Assembly (NCBI GenBank): GCA_963721065.1
Contig: CAVRHO010000009.1
Location: 868,001 to 932,000 of the forward strand
Direction of reading: 5' to 3'
Length of the DNA: 64,000 bases
Origin: CAWBLP01 sp963721065
GTDB taxonomy: Bacteria; Pseudomonadota; Alphaproteobacteria; Acetobacterales; Acetobacteraceae
Shown here: positions 55,380 through 64,000 of the stretch, in pieces
Layout of the letters: every line of letters begins with the position of its first letter
Numbering within the stretch: position 1 is the stretch's first letter
Notes under the pieces: model-generated
The model's database searches: none
What the model was told of the DNA's origin: nothing
Seen by the model: the letters and a program-made list of their open reading frames with translations, nothing else
Program-made: the position numbers and the translations under genes

Positions 55380-55729
55380 ACGCGCAACCGCGGCGGCGCG
55401 GCCGAATAACCAGACCGTGGTCAAAGGCGCGCTCCGGATGCCGCAATCCGGGGCGCGTCAGTCTGATGTACCGGCCCGATATGGCGACAAGTGGGCGATC
55501 GTCCATGCGCGGGTTCGGTGGTGAGCGAGAGTCTAGGGGTGGCTGGCGGTAGTCTGCCGGGACCTTTGCGTTTGAATCCTTCCTGCCACCCAACGTGCCA
55601 CCATTACCTGCCCCCGCCCGACAAGCAGCGACTATTCGGTCCAGGGGAAAACCAGCCCGCCACGTCAATCCATCCGCAACCGTTTCGGCGCAAAACACGG
55701 CCACCCGCGAAGATCGCAAAGACACGGGA
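55380..55729. other. Intergenic region without a supported gene
   Basis: Open frames here lack ribosome sites. The last part, 55690-55730, reads CACGGCCACCCGCGAAGATC then GCAAAGACACGGG. It is A-rich and resembles a decayed tandem CACGAAG-type motif. I see nothing else. Confidence 0.35.
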
Positions 55730-56173
55730 GTGGCCGCGAACGCACCGGCGTTGAACGAACTGTCCAATCGCATCCTCGGCTGCGCGCTGACGGGCGCGCG
55801 CACGCTGGGCTGCGGGCGGCTCGCGAGGGTCCATCAAAACGCCCTGGCGCACGAACTGCACAAGGCCGGACTCGCGGTCACACGACATCCCAGCCTGACC
55901 GTTCGGTATGACGGTGTGATCGTCGGTGAATACGTCGCCGACCTGCTTGTGCGGGACGCCATCCTGGTTGAGCTGATGACGGCCCGCGCCCTCAATGACA
56001 CCCATCGCGCGCAGTGCCTCACCGATCTGCGCGCCACCGGGCTGCACCTTCGCCTGCTGCTCGACTGCGGCGCTCCGCGCCTGGAAATCCGCCGCGTCGT
56101 CCGGGACCTGCAGGCGGACCTGTCATGCTGCGTGTTCCTCCGGTCCATCGCCCCGCACGCGAAAGAGCCATGA
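55730..56173 (+). CDS. GxxExxY-family protein with degenerate motif
   Basis: The family is recognisable: NELSNRILGCALTGARTLGC, AHELHKAGLAV, VRYDGVIVGEYVADLLVRDA and LTDLRATGLHLRLLLDCGAP. The defining G-x-x-E-x-x-Y segment is altered to GRLARVHQNAL, with Glu to Ala and Tyr to His. The conserved Lys after ILVEL is Met. No proper ATG with a ribosome site exists: a GTG at 55730 or a TTG at 55751 (where family members begin MNELS) are the choices. It looks like a decaying copy. The function of the family is unknown; a nuclease-like fold has been suggested. Confidence 0.65.
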   Translation: MAANAPALNELSNRILGCALTGARTLGCGRLARVHQNALAHELHKAGLAVTRHPSLTVRYDGVIVGEYVADLLVRDAILVELMTARALNDTHRAQCLTDLRATGLHLRLLLDCGAPRLEIRRVVRDLQADLSCCVFLRSIAPHAKEP

Positions 56174-56236
56174 TTCCAGCGGGACGCGCCGGACCTGCCT
56201 CGATCGTCCTTCGCGGACGGCCTCCGTGGTTCGCGG

Positions 56237-56890
56237 CTATCCCCGCCGGTCCCGCCGCGTCGGCACACCCTGCATGCCGACCGCCGGCGCCCCGGCGCCA
56301 CCATTCCCTACGACAATGGTCAGATTTCCCGTGGACACCGCGCCACCCGCATCCTCCGCCACGGCATGCAGCGTCAGGCGCCCGCTCAGGGGCACGGATG
56401 TCGGGTAGGCCGGCTCCGCGGGATCCGGACACAGGTTCAGCCAACTGAACGTGAACTTCGAAAGATCCCAGTCCTGGACCATGGCATCGGGGCTGACGGT
56501 GGGCAGCACGATGGTCTTGGTCCGATAGGCGTCCGGAACCGGCCGCCCGTGGCACGTCGGCACGTCCGCCAGCGTCGTTACGTGCAGGACGCGCACCGAC
56601 GGGTTGGTGGGCCGCACCCGCACGCGGACGTCGAACCCCGGCGGCACCGCGATCACCCCGCCCGGCCGCGGCGGCAACACCGGCCCCGGCGGCTCCACCT
56701 GGGTCACGTCGAAGGCCACCAGATCGGTCGCCGCAGCCGGCGCCCGTTGTGCGCTGCATCCGCCGAGCACAAGGCTCCCCAGCGCCAGCGGCAGCAGCGC
56801 CACCAGGGGTCGCGCCGCGCCCGCACCCGCTGGCCGGCCTGCCACGCCGGGATCGCGGGGCTCCTTGTTGCTCCTGGTCCGCTCGTCCAT
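56237..56890 (-). CDS. Hypothetical lipoprotein
   Basis: The 217-residue product has a signal with lipobox LVLGGCSAQ at about residue 45, preceded by a long charged N-terminus. The mature part has VLPPRPGGVIAVPPGFDVRV, TLADVPTCHGRPVPDAYRT and WDLSKFTFSWLNLC, with a beta-rich end TGNLTIVVGNGGAGAPAV. Two Cys could pair. A nearer start, after the charged stretch, is possible. I do not recognise the family. It ends convergent with the GxxExxY gene. Confidence 0.6.
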   Translation of the reverse strand: MDERTRSNKEPRDPGVAGRPAGAGAARPLVALLPLALGSLVLGGCSAQRAPAAATDLVAFDVTQVEPPGPVLPPRPGGVIAVPPGFDVRVRVRPTNPSVRVLHVTTLADVPTCHGRPVPDAYRTKTIVLPTVSPDAMVQDWDLSKFTFSWLNLCPDPAEPAYPTSVPLSGRLTLHAVAEDAGGAVSTGNLTIVVGNGGAGAPAVGMQGVPTRRDRRG

Positions 56891-57289
56891 TCACCGGTCC
56901 TCCGACCCGAACACGACAGCCTGCGTTGACCGGTCCCGCTGCCGGCCCCGGGCCGGACCCCGCCTCAGGTGGCCGGCCCCGAGGCCGGTCCGTTGCGGTG
57001 CGCGGCCTGACGCGGGGAGACGCCTGGTCCATCCCGACGCCGGCCCGCGGCGCGCAACCGGAATGGTCCGTCCGCTCCGGCGTGCGAACGCGACGGCCGG
57101 CCGGCTCGCCCCACCGGTCTGCGCGCTTACGCCGCGCCGGGAGGGGTGACTATGCAGATCCGGCGCCGGAATGTCGGGCACCCGTCGCCCGGACGGGCCG
57201 GGAGGGCCGCCATTTGTTGTCACCCCCGATGTGACAGCCCCGCCGTTCCTGCCTAGTTTGCGCCCCGACAGATTTGGAGGACACCCGAT
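56891..57289. promoter_or_regulatory. Intergenic region with GC hairpins and a candidate operator
   Basis: A perfect hairpin CCGGCCC-C-GGGCCGG lies at 56942-56956 and a second (CCGGCC / GGCCGG) at 56973-56988. Closer to the ETF oxidoreductase gene, TGTCAC-N7-GTGACA (57218-57236) is an inverted repeat 53 bases before the ATG, placed like an operator. No gene is supported. Confidence 0.4.
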
Positions 57290-58927
57290 ATGGCGGAGGA
57301 CTTGCCCCCGCGCGAGGCAATGGAATTCGACGTGGTGATCGTGGGCGGCGGCCCGTCCGGCCTGGCCGCCGCGATCCGGCTGAAGCAGCTCGCCCCGGAG
57401 GCGGCGGTTTGCCTGGTGGAGAAAGGCAGCGAGATCGGCGCCCACATCCTGTCCGGCGCGGTGCTGGAACCGCGCGCGCTGAACGCGCTGATCCCGGACT
57501 GGAAGGACCAGGGCGCGCCGCTGGACACGCCCGCGACCGACGACCGCTTCCTGTTCCTGACCGCCACCAAGGCCTATCGCCTGCCCACCCCGCCGCAGAT
57601 GCACAATCACGGCAACTACATCGTTTCGCTGGGCAATGTGTGCCGCTGGCTGGGCCAGCAGGCGGAAGCGCTGGGCGTGGAGATCTATCCCGGCTTCGCC
57701 GCCGCCGAAGTGCTGGAGGAGGACGGCCGCGTGGTGGGCGTCGCCACCGGTGACATGGGCATCGGCAAGGACGGCGAACCCGGCCCCAACTACCAGCGCG
57801 GCATGGAGCTGCGCGCCCGCTACACGCTGTTCGCCGAGGGCTGCCGCGGATCGCTGTCCAAGCGGCTGATCGACCGCTTCAACCTGCGCCGGGGCCACCA
57901 GCCGCAGACCTACGCGATCGGCATCAAGGAACTGTGGGAAATCCCCGAGGCGAACCACAAGCCGGGCCTGGTGGAACACACCGTCGGCTGGCCGCTGGAC
58001 AGCAGGACCTATGGCGGATCCTTCCTGTATCACTTCGGGCCCAACCTGATCTCCTATGGCTTCGTCATCGGACTGGACTACAGCAACCCCTGGCTGTCGC
58101 CGTTCGACGAGATGCAGCGGTTCAAGACTCACCCGGAGGTGCGCAAGCATTTCGAGGGCGGGCGACGCATCAGCTACGGTGCCCGCGCGCTGAACGAGGG
58201 CGGCTGGCAGTCCATCCCCGACCTGGTGTTCCCCGGCGGCCTGCTGGTGGGCGATGCGGCCGGGTTCGTGAACGTGCCGAAGATCAAGGGCACGCACACC
58301 TCGATGATGTCCGGCATGCTGGCGGCCGAGGCGGTGGCCGAGGCGCTGGCCGGCGACAAGCCCGCCGAACTGTCGGCCTATCCGCAGAAGCTGCAATCAA
58401 GCTGGGTGTGGGAGGAGTTGCACGGCGTGCGCAACATCCGCCCGTCCTTCGCGAAGTTCGGGCTGTGGGGCGGGCTGGCCTATTCCGCGCTGGACACCTA
58501 CGTGCTGCGCGGCAAGGCGCCCTGGACGATGCAGCACCCGCATCCCGACAACGAGACACTGGCCCCGGCCCAGCAGGCCCAGCGCATCGAATACCCGAAG
58601 GCGGACGGGACGCTGACCTTCGACAAGCTGTCCTCGGTGTTCATCAGCAACACCAACCACGAAGAGGACCAGCCCGCCCACCTGAAGCTCGGCGACCCGG
58701 ACGTGGCGATCACCACCAACTGGGAGCAGTACCGCAGCCCGGAGACGCGCTATTGCCCGGCCGGCGTGTACGAGATCGTCGGTGCGGACGAAGGCAAGCC
58801 GCAACTGCAGATCAACGCGCAGAACTGCGTGCACTGCAAAACCTGCGACATCAAGGATCCGAAGCAGAACATCAACTGGGTCACGCCCGAGGGCGGCGGC
58901 GGGCCGAACTACCCCGGCGGGATGTGA
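57290..58927 (+). CDS. Electron transfer flavoprotein-ubiquinone oxidoreductase
   Basis: ETF-QO passes electrons from ETF, reduced by acyl-CoA and amine dehydrogenases, to ubiquinone. The 545-residue length is typical. FAD site: FDVVIVGGGPSGLAAAIRLK (Gly 19-24). GAHILSGAVLEPRALNALIP, FAEGCRGSLSKRLIDRFNL and LLVGDAAGFVNVPKIKGTHT are conserved. The C-terminal [4Fe-4S] domain has RYCPAGVYEI and NAQNCVHCKTCDIKDP. No etfAB lies in the window, but the enoyl-CoA hydratase homologue at 3317 fits the same metabolism. Confidence 0.96.
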   Translation: MAEDLPPREAMEFDVVIVGGGPSGLAAAIRLKQLAPEAAVCLVEKGSEIGAHILSGAVLEPRALNALIPDWKDQGAPLDTPATDDRFLFLTATKAYRLPTPPQMHNHGNYIVSLGNVCRWLGQQAEALGVEIYPGFAAAEVLEEDGRVVGVATGDMGIGKDGEPGPNYQRGMELRARYTLFAEGCRGSLSKRLIDRFNLRRGHQPQTYAIGIKELWEIPEANHKPGLVEHTVGWPLDSRTYGGSFLYHFGPNLISYGFVIGLDYSNPWLSPFDEMQRFKTHPEVRKHFEGGRRISYGARALNEGGWQSIPDLVFPGGLLVGDAAGFVNVPKIKGTHTSMMSGMLAAEAVAEALAGDKPAELSAYPQKLQSSWVWEELHGVRNIRPSFAKFGLWGGLAYSALDTYVLRGKAPWTMQHPHPDNETLAPAQQAQRIEYPKADGTLTFDKLSSVFISNTNHEEDQPAHLKLGDPDVAITTNWEQYRSPETRYCPAGVYEIVGADEGKPQLQINAQNCVHCKTCDIKDPKQNINWVTPEGGGGPNYPGGM

Positions 58928-58972
58928 TACCAACCGGCATTACGTTTGACCTACGGCCAGCCCTTCAGCGTC

Positions 58973-58994
58973 ATGGCCCGCGCAGGTGGGCCAT
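58973..58994. repeat. REP-like single hairpin after the ETF oxidoreductase gene
   Basis: ATGGCCC (58973-58979) and GGGCCAT (58988-58994) form a hairpin flanked by GTC and CCACG. It resembles a variant of the ATGGCCGGG palindromes elsewhere and may also serve as terminator, 46 bases after the stop. Confidence 0.5.
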
Positions 58995-59050
58995 CCACGT
59001 CTTTCCGTTGCTGCCATCAGCAAAAGTCGTGGACGACCGGCCTTCGCCGG

Positions 59051-59150
59051 CCAGGACGGTGAGTTGCCGGCCAGGACGGTGAGTTGCCGGCCAGGACTGT
59101 GAGTTGCCGACCATGACGGTGGGTTGCCGGCCAGGACGGTGAGTTGCCGA
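59051..59150. repeat. 20-bp tandem repeat, five copies
   Basis: CCAGGACGGTGAGTTGCCGG and close variants fill 59051-59150 in five contiguous units. Changes are at four positions and a partial unit follows. A 20-base period cannot encode a peptide repeat. It lies in the 631-bp gap (58928-59558) between convergent genes, in which I see no gene. Confidence 0.93.
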
Positions 59151-59558
59151 CCAACGGCCAAACGATTTGCGGCTGGTATGATGCCGGTCCGCAGGCCGAG
59201 CAATCGACGCGGGCGCAGACACCGCGATGCCGGGGTTCGCGTCGGTTGCAGCCGCCCGCTCAACATGCCGCGTCGGGGCGGGCGAAGGCGCGGCACACAC
59301 ATCTTCGTCATGCGGAACGCGCTCTTCGGTTCAATGCACCGCTCCGGCACAATTCGCCGAACGCCTCCGGCAGGATTTGCCGAACGCTGCGGATGTGTCC
59401 GGCATGACGCAATCGTGTGGGTCAGGACCAGACAGCAGATCGCGGCCCCGGACCATCCACAGAAGGCCACGGCGGGCGCCCGCGCGGCGGCGGTCGGCCC
59501 CCTTCCGGCCGCGGCCGGCAAGGCTCGCCGGCGCCGCTCCGCAAGGAACGGGGGCCGG

Positions 59559-62500
59559 CTACGCCGCCTTGCTGTCGCGCGACCAGCGGCGGGCGACGTC
59601 GTCCAGGCAGGCAGCCATGGCGCGAGGCAGCCGGGCGATCACGGTATCCAGGCGCTCGACCAGCCCCTCGGCCGCTTCACGATCGTCGCGGCTGACCGCG
59701 TCGGCGATCTCCTCCAGCAGTTCGCCCAGGGCCAGTGCGCCGCAGGTTTCCGCCATACCGCTGATCTCCTCGCAGCTCCGGAGAATGGCGCCGACCTCCC
59801 AGCCCGGCAGCAATTCGCCCAGGTGGCGGCAGCGGGTCGTGGCGCCGGCGATGAACTCCGCGACGCAGGCCCGGGCCCGTTCCAGGCCGACAACCGCGAC
59901 CATCTCCTCCAGGAACGCCACCGACACGTCGGCGACGTAGTCCATCGGCTCCGGTTCCAACGGATGGGCGGGCATCGAGTCGCCCACCCAGCGGCGCAGG
60001 CAGTTGGTCAGCCGCTCCATGTTCACCGGCTTTTCCAGCACGGCGCTGAAGCCGGCCTCGGTGCAGCGTTGCCGCAGCCGCATGCCCTGCAGCGCGGTCA
60101 GCGCGGCGATCGGCACGCCCGCCGCCTGGCCGGACAGGGCGCGGATGCGACGGGTCGCCTCGAACCCGTCCAGCCCGGGCATCTGCAGATCCATCAGGAT
60201 CGCGTCGAAGGTGTTGCGGCCGGCCATGCGCACCGCTTCCTCGCCATTGCCGGCAGTGAACACGGCAAAGCCGCGACGGGACAGGGCGGCGGCCAGCAGC
60301 GCCTGGTTCGCCTTGTCGTCCTCCACCAGCAGCACGCGGCCACCGCGGGGCACCGAAGCGTTCGGTTCCAGCGCATCCAGCGACGGTCGTTCGGCCAGCA
60401 ACTGCCGGGCGACCGTGGCGACCTGGTACGGATCGGGCGGTGCAGGCAGGGTGGCATCCACCGCAACGTCGTCGGCGCCGTTGCCGACCCACAGCAACAC
60501 GGCACGACGGCCGAACGGGGTGCTGCGCAGGCGGCGGACGAACACCTCGCCGGGCATGCCGGGCAGGCTGCTCTGCAGCACCACCAGGTCCACCGCGCCC
60601 CGCTGCGCCTCCAGCCGCTCGGCCAGCGCCAGGCCGAGATAGCCGTCCGGCGCGGTTTCCACCATCAGCCCCAGCTCGCCCAACTGGCCGGCAAGCGCGC
60701 GGATGGCGGGCACGTCGTCCGCCACGATCAGCGCGGTGCGGCCGGCGAAAGGCAGGTGGCGGTCCTGTTCCGGTACCCGCTCCGCCGGGCACTCGAAGGT
60801 GAACTCGCTGCCCACGCCCAGCGCACTCTCCAGGGTGATGCTGCCGCCCATCAGGGCAGCGTTGTCGCGGCACAGGGCCAGGCCAAGGCCCAGGCCGCCG
60901 GCTCCACTGGCCTCCTGCGCACGGCCGCGGCGGAAGCGTTCGAAGATGTGCTCCCGCTCGCCCGGGTCGATGCCGGGGCCGGTGTCGGAGACGGCGATGC
61001 GCAAGCGGTTCTGCCCGTCGGCATCGATGGCGGAGGCGCGGATCTCCACCCGGCCGCTGCCGGTGAACTTCACCGCGTTGCTGGCCAGGTTGAACACGAC
61101 CTGGCGCAGCCGGCCGGGGTCCAGCAGCCACTGGCCGCGCAGCAGATCGTCGCAGCGGATGCGCAGGTCCAGGCCCTTGTCGCGCGCCTGCGGGCGCAGG
61201 ACGTCGGCGACCTCCTGCACCAGGGCGGTCACCTCCACCGGCTCGCGCAGCAGCGTGCCGCGGCCGACCTCGTCGCCGGCGACTTCCAGCAACCCGTTCA
61301 GCATGCCCAGCAGGGCGCCGCAACTGCTGTGCATGCGCTCCAGCCAGGTGCGCTGTTCTTCTTCCAGGTCGCCGTCGAGCAGCAACTCGCAGGTGCCCAT
61401 GATGGTCGTCATGGGCGTGCGGAAGTCGTGTCCAAGGGAGGTGAGCAGGCGGTCCTGGTCGCGGCGGGCAGCGGCGGCGGCGGTCTCGGCCGCATTGCGC
61501 GCCTCACCGGCGGCCGCCTCGGCGGTGACGTCCCGGCCCCGGCAGACGAAACCGCCGGCCTGGTCGGGTGCCAGCAAAAGCTGCCAGGTCTGTCCGTCCA
61601 GATCGACGCGCACCTGCGTCGCGTCCCGTTGCTCCAGGGCGTTGGCGATCTGTCGGGCGGCGGCAGCGTCGGGGGACAGGCCCAGTGCGGTTTCCAGCCG
61701 TTCGCTTTTGGCCGCGGCGAGGGCCGGCGGAACCCGGCCATACACCTGGTGGATCCGTCCCTCGGCATCCAGGTCGCACTGCCAGTCGCTGCCGAAGCCT
61801 TGGGGCGTCGGTTCCGCGACCGCGGTCCGTCGCCGGTTGATCATGACCACGCCAAGCAGCCACACCAGCAGCAGGGCGGCGCCCAATGCCAGGATCGGCC
61901 GGCCGAGCGTGGCGGGCGGCAGCGCGGCGGCGGGGGCCACGGTGGCGATCACGATGCCGTCGAAGGCGTGCAGCGGCAATGCCGCGGCCCAGTCGGCGGG
62001 CGCCCCGATCCGGCGCAGCGCCGCCTGCATCAGGCGCGTGAGCCGTGGCTCCGCTGCGGTCGCGCGGATGTCCGGCGAGCCCAGCAGGACCGGTGTGGTG
62101 GACTCCGGCAAGCACGACGGCGGTGATCCCGGACGGTACCCAGGCGGGACGGCCCAGCGGCTCCAGGGCAGACCGCGGCAGCACCGCGCCGATGATCCCG
62201 ACCGGCATGCCGGACGCATCCGTGACCGCGCGGCTGAGGACGATGCCTGACTTGATGCCGAACCAGGGATGGCCGAGCGTCTGCGCGCCGGCGGTTGTGG
62301 TCGGGACCGCGAGGGCATGGCCGAACCAGGGCTTGTAGCCCACATCGGCATCGGCCGGCAGGAACGGCGCCGAGGCGGCCCGAAGATGTCCGTCGGGACC
62401 CAGCATGAACGTGGCGCTGCCCCGCGGCAGCAGGGTCTGCAGTCGCAGCAGTTCCGCCGTCTGCGCCACGCGGTCGGCGGGGGCGAAGTCACCGGGACGG

Positions 62501-62733
62501 ACCGACTGGATCTGCTCGGTGAAGCGCGCCAGCGTGGCATCGATCTGGCCGGCGATGGCCTGGGCGGTCAGGGCGGTCTGCTGGCTGGCATGGCGGCTGG
62601 CGCGGATCAGTTGCTGTCCGGCCAGGCCGGCCCAGACGGCAAGCAGCAACAGCCCGAAACCGAGGGTCGCGAGCGGCCCCAGGACCTTGCGTCTGGTCTG
62701 CCTGCGAACGGAGACCGCCGACGTCACCGCCAT
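59559..62733 (-). pseudogene. Hybrid sensor histidine kinase (one-base insertion in the sensor region)
   Basis: Repaired length is 1057 residues. In order: TM1 near 17-43 (ATLGFGLLLLAVWAGLAG), a periplasmic Cache-like sensor with RAVTDASGMPVGIIGAVLP, TM2 (PILALGAALLLVWLLGVVMI), a PAS-like region, the H box LTSLGHDFRTPMTTIMG, and the ATPase boxes RQVVFNLASNAVKF, SDTGPGIDPG and GLGLGLALC. Two receiver domains and an Hpt-like end follow. The second receiver is intact (LLVEDD, ILMDLQMPGLDG, EKPVN). The first lacks the phospho-acceptor Asp (VVLQSSLPGM). The frame shift is one extra C at 62105-62106. No response-regulator gene is adjacent. Confidence 0.87.
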
Positions 62734-62823
62734 TGACCCTCCCTGGAATCCTGCATGGTTAGCCGACTCGTGGTTGCAGGGGCTTTCTCGAAACCGCGGG
62801 TCCGCTGTGCCGGCATTTCACAA

Positions 62824-63369
62824 TCAGATAACGATCTTGCGGGCACAGGCGAACCATTGCTGGCCCTCGGCGCCGGACGCGGAGAGGTTGAAGATTGGCA
62901 GATCTTTCTTGGGCGAGTCGATATCCATTACGCCGCCGCTGAGTAACATCAGGACGCGGCTGAGCGAATCCATGCCGCGCCCGAGCGTGAACACCACTTC
63001 GCGCTTGCCCGCATGCCAGCCCGGAACGGTCCAGGCCCCGGCCGGTCCGTTGAAGTGTGCATTAATTTTGCCTTCGGCATTTGTCGGAAATGTGACACGC
63101 AGCCGGATCGGCTGCTTGCGCCTGACGGCCACCACCAGCCTGGAGCTTCCGGCTGCCGCCGTGGCCAGGCACGCGTCCGGCTTGGTTTCGAACGACCAGG
63201 ACGCGTGCAGTGTCGGCCGGGAGGCCTTGGGCGGCGGCGGCGGCGGTTCGACCGGCGGCTTGGGCACCGGTTTGCTGGCGCAGGAGGCGAGCAACAGGGT
63301 GCCCAGCAAGACGGAGACCGGCCGGCTCCAGCGCGTGCCCAACCGGTGGCGATGAGCGTGCTTGTGCAT
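62824..63369 (-). CDS. Hypothetical Pro-rich lipoprotein
   Basis: The 181-residue product begins MHKHAHRHRLGTRWSR with a signal and lipobox LLLASCASK, then KPPVEPPPPPPKASRPT. The globular part has LHASWSFETKPDACLATAAA, LRVTFPTNAEGKINAHFNG and WFACARKIVI at the end. The beta-rich pattern and two Cys suggest a small periplasmic domain. An ATG at 63384 is also in frame. It lies 40 bases after the cdh stop and may be cotranscribed. Family not recognised. Confidence 0.65.
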   Translation of the reverse strand: MHKHAHRHRLGTRWSRPVSVLLGTLLLASCASKPVPKPPVEPPPPPPKASRPTLHASWSFETKPDACLATAAAGSSRLVVAVRRKQPIRLRVTFPTNAEGKINAHFNGPAGAWTVPGWHAGKREVVFTLGRGMDSLSRVLMLLSGGVMDIDSPKKDLPIFNLSASGAEGQQWFACARKIVI

Positions 63370-63409
63370 TCCGCCGCCGTTCATAGCACACACAAATGGA
63401 TGCAGTCCG

Positions 63410-64000
63410 CTATTGCAGCAACGAACAGCCGTGATCCTGCAAACTTTCACCGTGGCCCGGGTTGCCCGCGGCCAGGTCGGCGCGATCGTCCAGCAGTACG
63501 AAACCGGGCCGAGTTCCGAAGGTGACCGCCACGACCACCAGCGTGTGCCAGCGCATCTGCCCGGACGGCACCGAACGGGCGAGCAGGCGGAACGGATCGA
63601 CCCCCACAAGATCGGCCTGGGCGATGCGCATGGCCCGGTAGTGACGGCCGGCCAGCGGCTCTGGGAACGGCGCCCAGTGTGGTCCGACCGCGTCCAGGTG
63701 CCGGCGCAGGGTGGCGCGCACGTCCGGCCGGATGCAGTCCACATGGATGTGCAACTGATCCTGTGACCGTCCGGCAGCGGAATTGATCGCCAGGGTCAGG
63801 ACGTCGCGCGGCACCGGCCGGCCGGCGCGCTGTTCCAGAAAGCGGCGTGCCTTCCAGGCGTCCTGCCAGTAATTCGGCGCATCAGGCGCAAGGATCGCCG
63901 GGTCGCCGATGCCGCTGACCCGGGCGGTGGGTATCAGCAGGAACTGGTAGGCGCCACGGATGTCCTTCAGCACGGCGTAGCCCTGGTCCAGGGCGACCGC
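63410..64000 (-). CDS. cdh: CDP-diacylglycerol diphosphatase (partial, N-terminus beyond window edge)
   Basis: Cdh hydrolyses CDP-diacylglycerol to phosphatidate and CMP. The visible 196 codons read ALDQGYAVLKDIRGAYQFLL, then IPTARVSGIGDPAIL and APNYWQDAWKARRFL. The HIT-like motif is SQDQLHIHVDCIRPDV, and the end region carries TLVVVAVTFGTRPGFVLLDD. The frame is open through 64000, so the signal or anchor segment lies outside. An internal GTG at 63973 is not the true start, because conserved residues continue upstream of it. Confidence 0.88.
   Translation of the reverse strand, partial: AVALDQGYAVLKDIRGAYQFLLIPTARVSGIGDPAILAPDAPNYWQDAWKARRFLEQRAGRPVPRDVLTLAINSAAGRSQDQLHIHVDCIRPDVRATLRRHLDAVGPHWAPFPEPLAGRHYRAMRIAQADLVGVDPFRLLARSVPSGQMRWHTLVVVAVTFGTRPGFVLLDDRADLAAGNPGHGESLQDHGCSLLQ

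Noticed and set aside
58928..59558. A transfer RNA or small RNA gene in the longest intergenic gap.
   Set aside because: No T-arm or acceptor-like pairing was found; the gap is accounted for by a hairpin and the 20-bp array, the rest being featureless.
59124..62126. A 1000-codon open frame opposite the hybrid kinase.
   Set aside because: It begins inside the 20-bp tandem repeat and runs through antisense kinase sequence without any recognisable domain.

Overview
The window is about 64 kb of GC-rich DNA with the gene content and gene order of an alphaproteobacterium. The dciA-dsbA-smc block beside mutY, the flgF-flgG-flgA-flgH order, a uracil-DNA glycosylase with the reduced-cysteine N-terminus, and gluQ all point that way. 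Rhodospirillales / Acetobacteraceae is the best guess, but no rRNA is present to settle it. I saw no rRNA, no convincing tRNA, no CRISPR array and no insertion sequence.

Layout. 1-1290 is the 5' part of fliF, cut by the window edge. 1838-8592 holds a PEP-CTERM surface protein, a cupin, an enoyl-CoA hydratase homologue, a membrane protein, gluQ, an esterase, an HNH nuclease and a cold-shock protein. 8954-14095 is flagellar: flgF, flgG, flgA and flgH run leftward, fliL and fliM rightward. 14354-18391 carries a dihydropyrimidinase, a D-2-hydroxyacid dehydrogenase and an enolase-superfamily enzyme. 18723-25127 is a TetR-regulated tripartite RND efflux operon. 25415-32347 has an N-acyl-D-amino-acid deacylase, an aldo/keto reductase, a LysE exporter, a secreted phosphoesterase and a di-haem peroxidase. 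32467-39199 is an unrecognised four-gene divergent block. 39239-44916 is smc, dsbA, dciA and mutY. 46007-49333 has an acetyltransferase, a glutathione S-transferase, rpsB and tsf. 49707-54956 has moaB, a lytic transglycosylase, a uracil-DNA glycosylase and an L,D-transpeptidase. 55182 to the end has small lipoproteins, a decayed GxxExxY protein, ETF-ubiquinone oxidoreductase, a hybrid histidine kinase and a CDP-diacylglycerol diphosphatase cut by the right edge.

Two patterns span the window. First, six recognisable genes (HNH nuclease, D-2-hydroxyacid dehydrogenase, deacylase, aldo/keto reductase, smc, hybrid kinase), and probably a seventh at 45020-45794, are each broken by exactly one extra base. 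Removing that base restores a full-length protein in each case. The uniform direction, and the presence of smc among them, suggest assembly insertions rather than gene decay. Second, the spaces between genes, mostly at gene 3' ends, carry paired REP-like palindromes and short tandem arrays of unrelated unit sequence (periods 10, 19, 20, 21, 30 and 32 bp).

The best candidate for something undescribed is the block at 32467-39199. It has two divergent gene pairs, two of whose proteins are paralogues with no family I recognise. One product is a lipoprotein. The shared control region carries a TGTGA-N6-TCAC site and a second palindrome.
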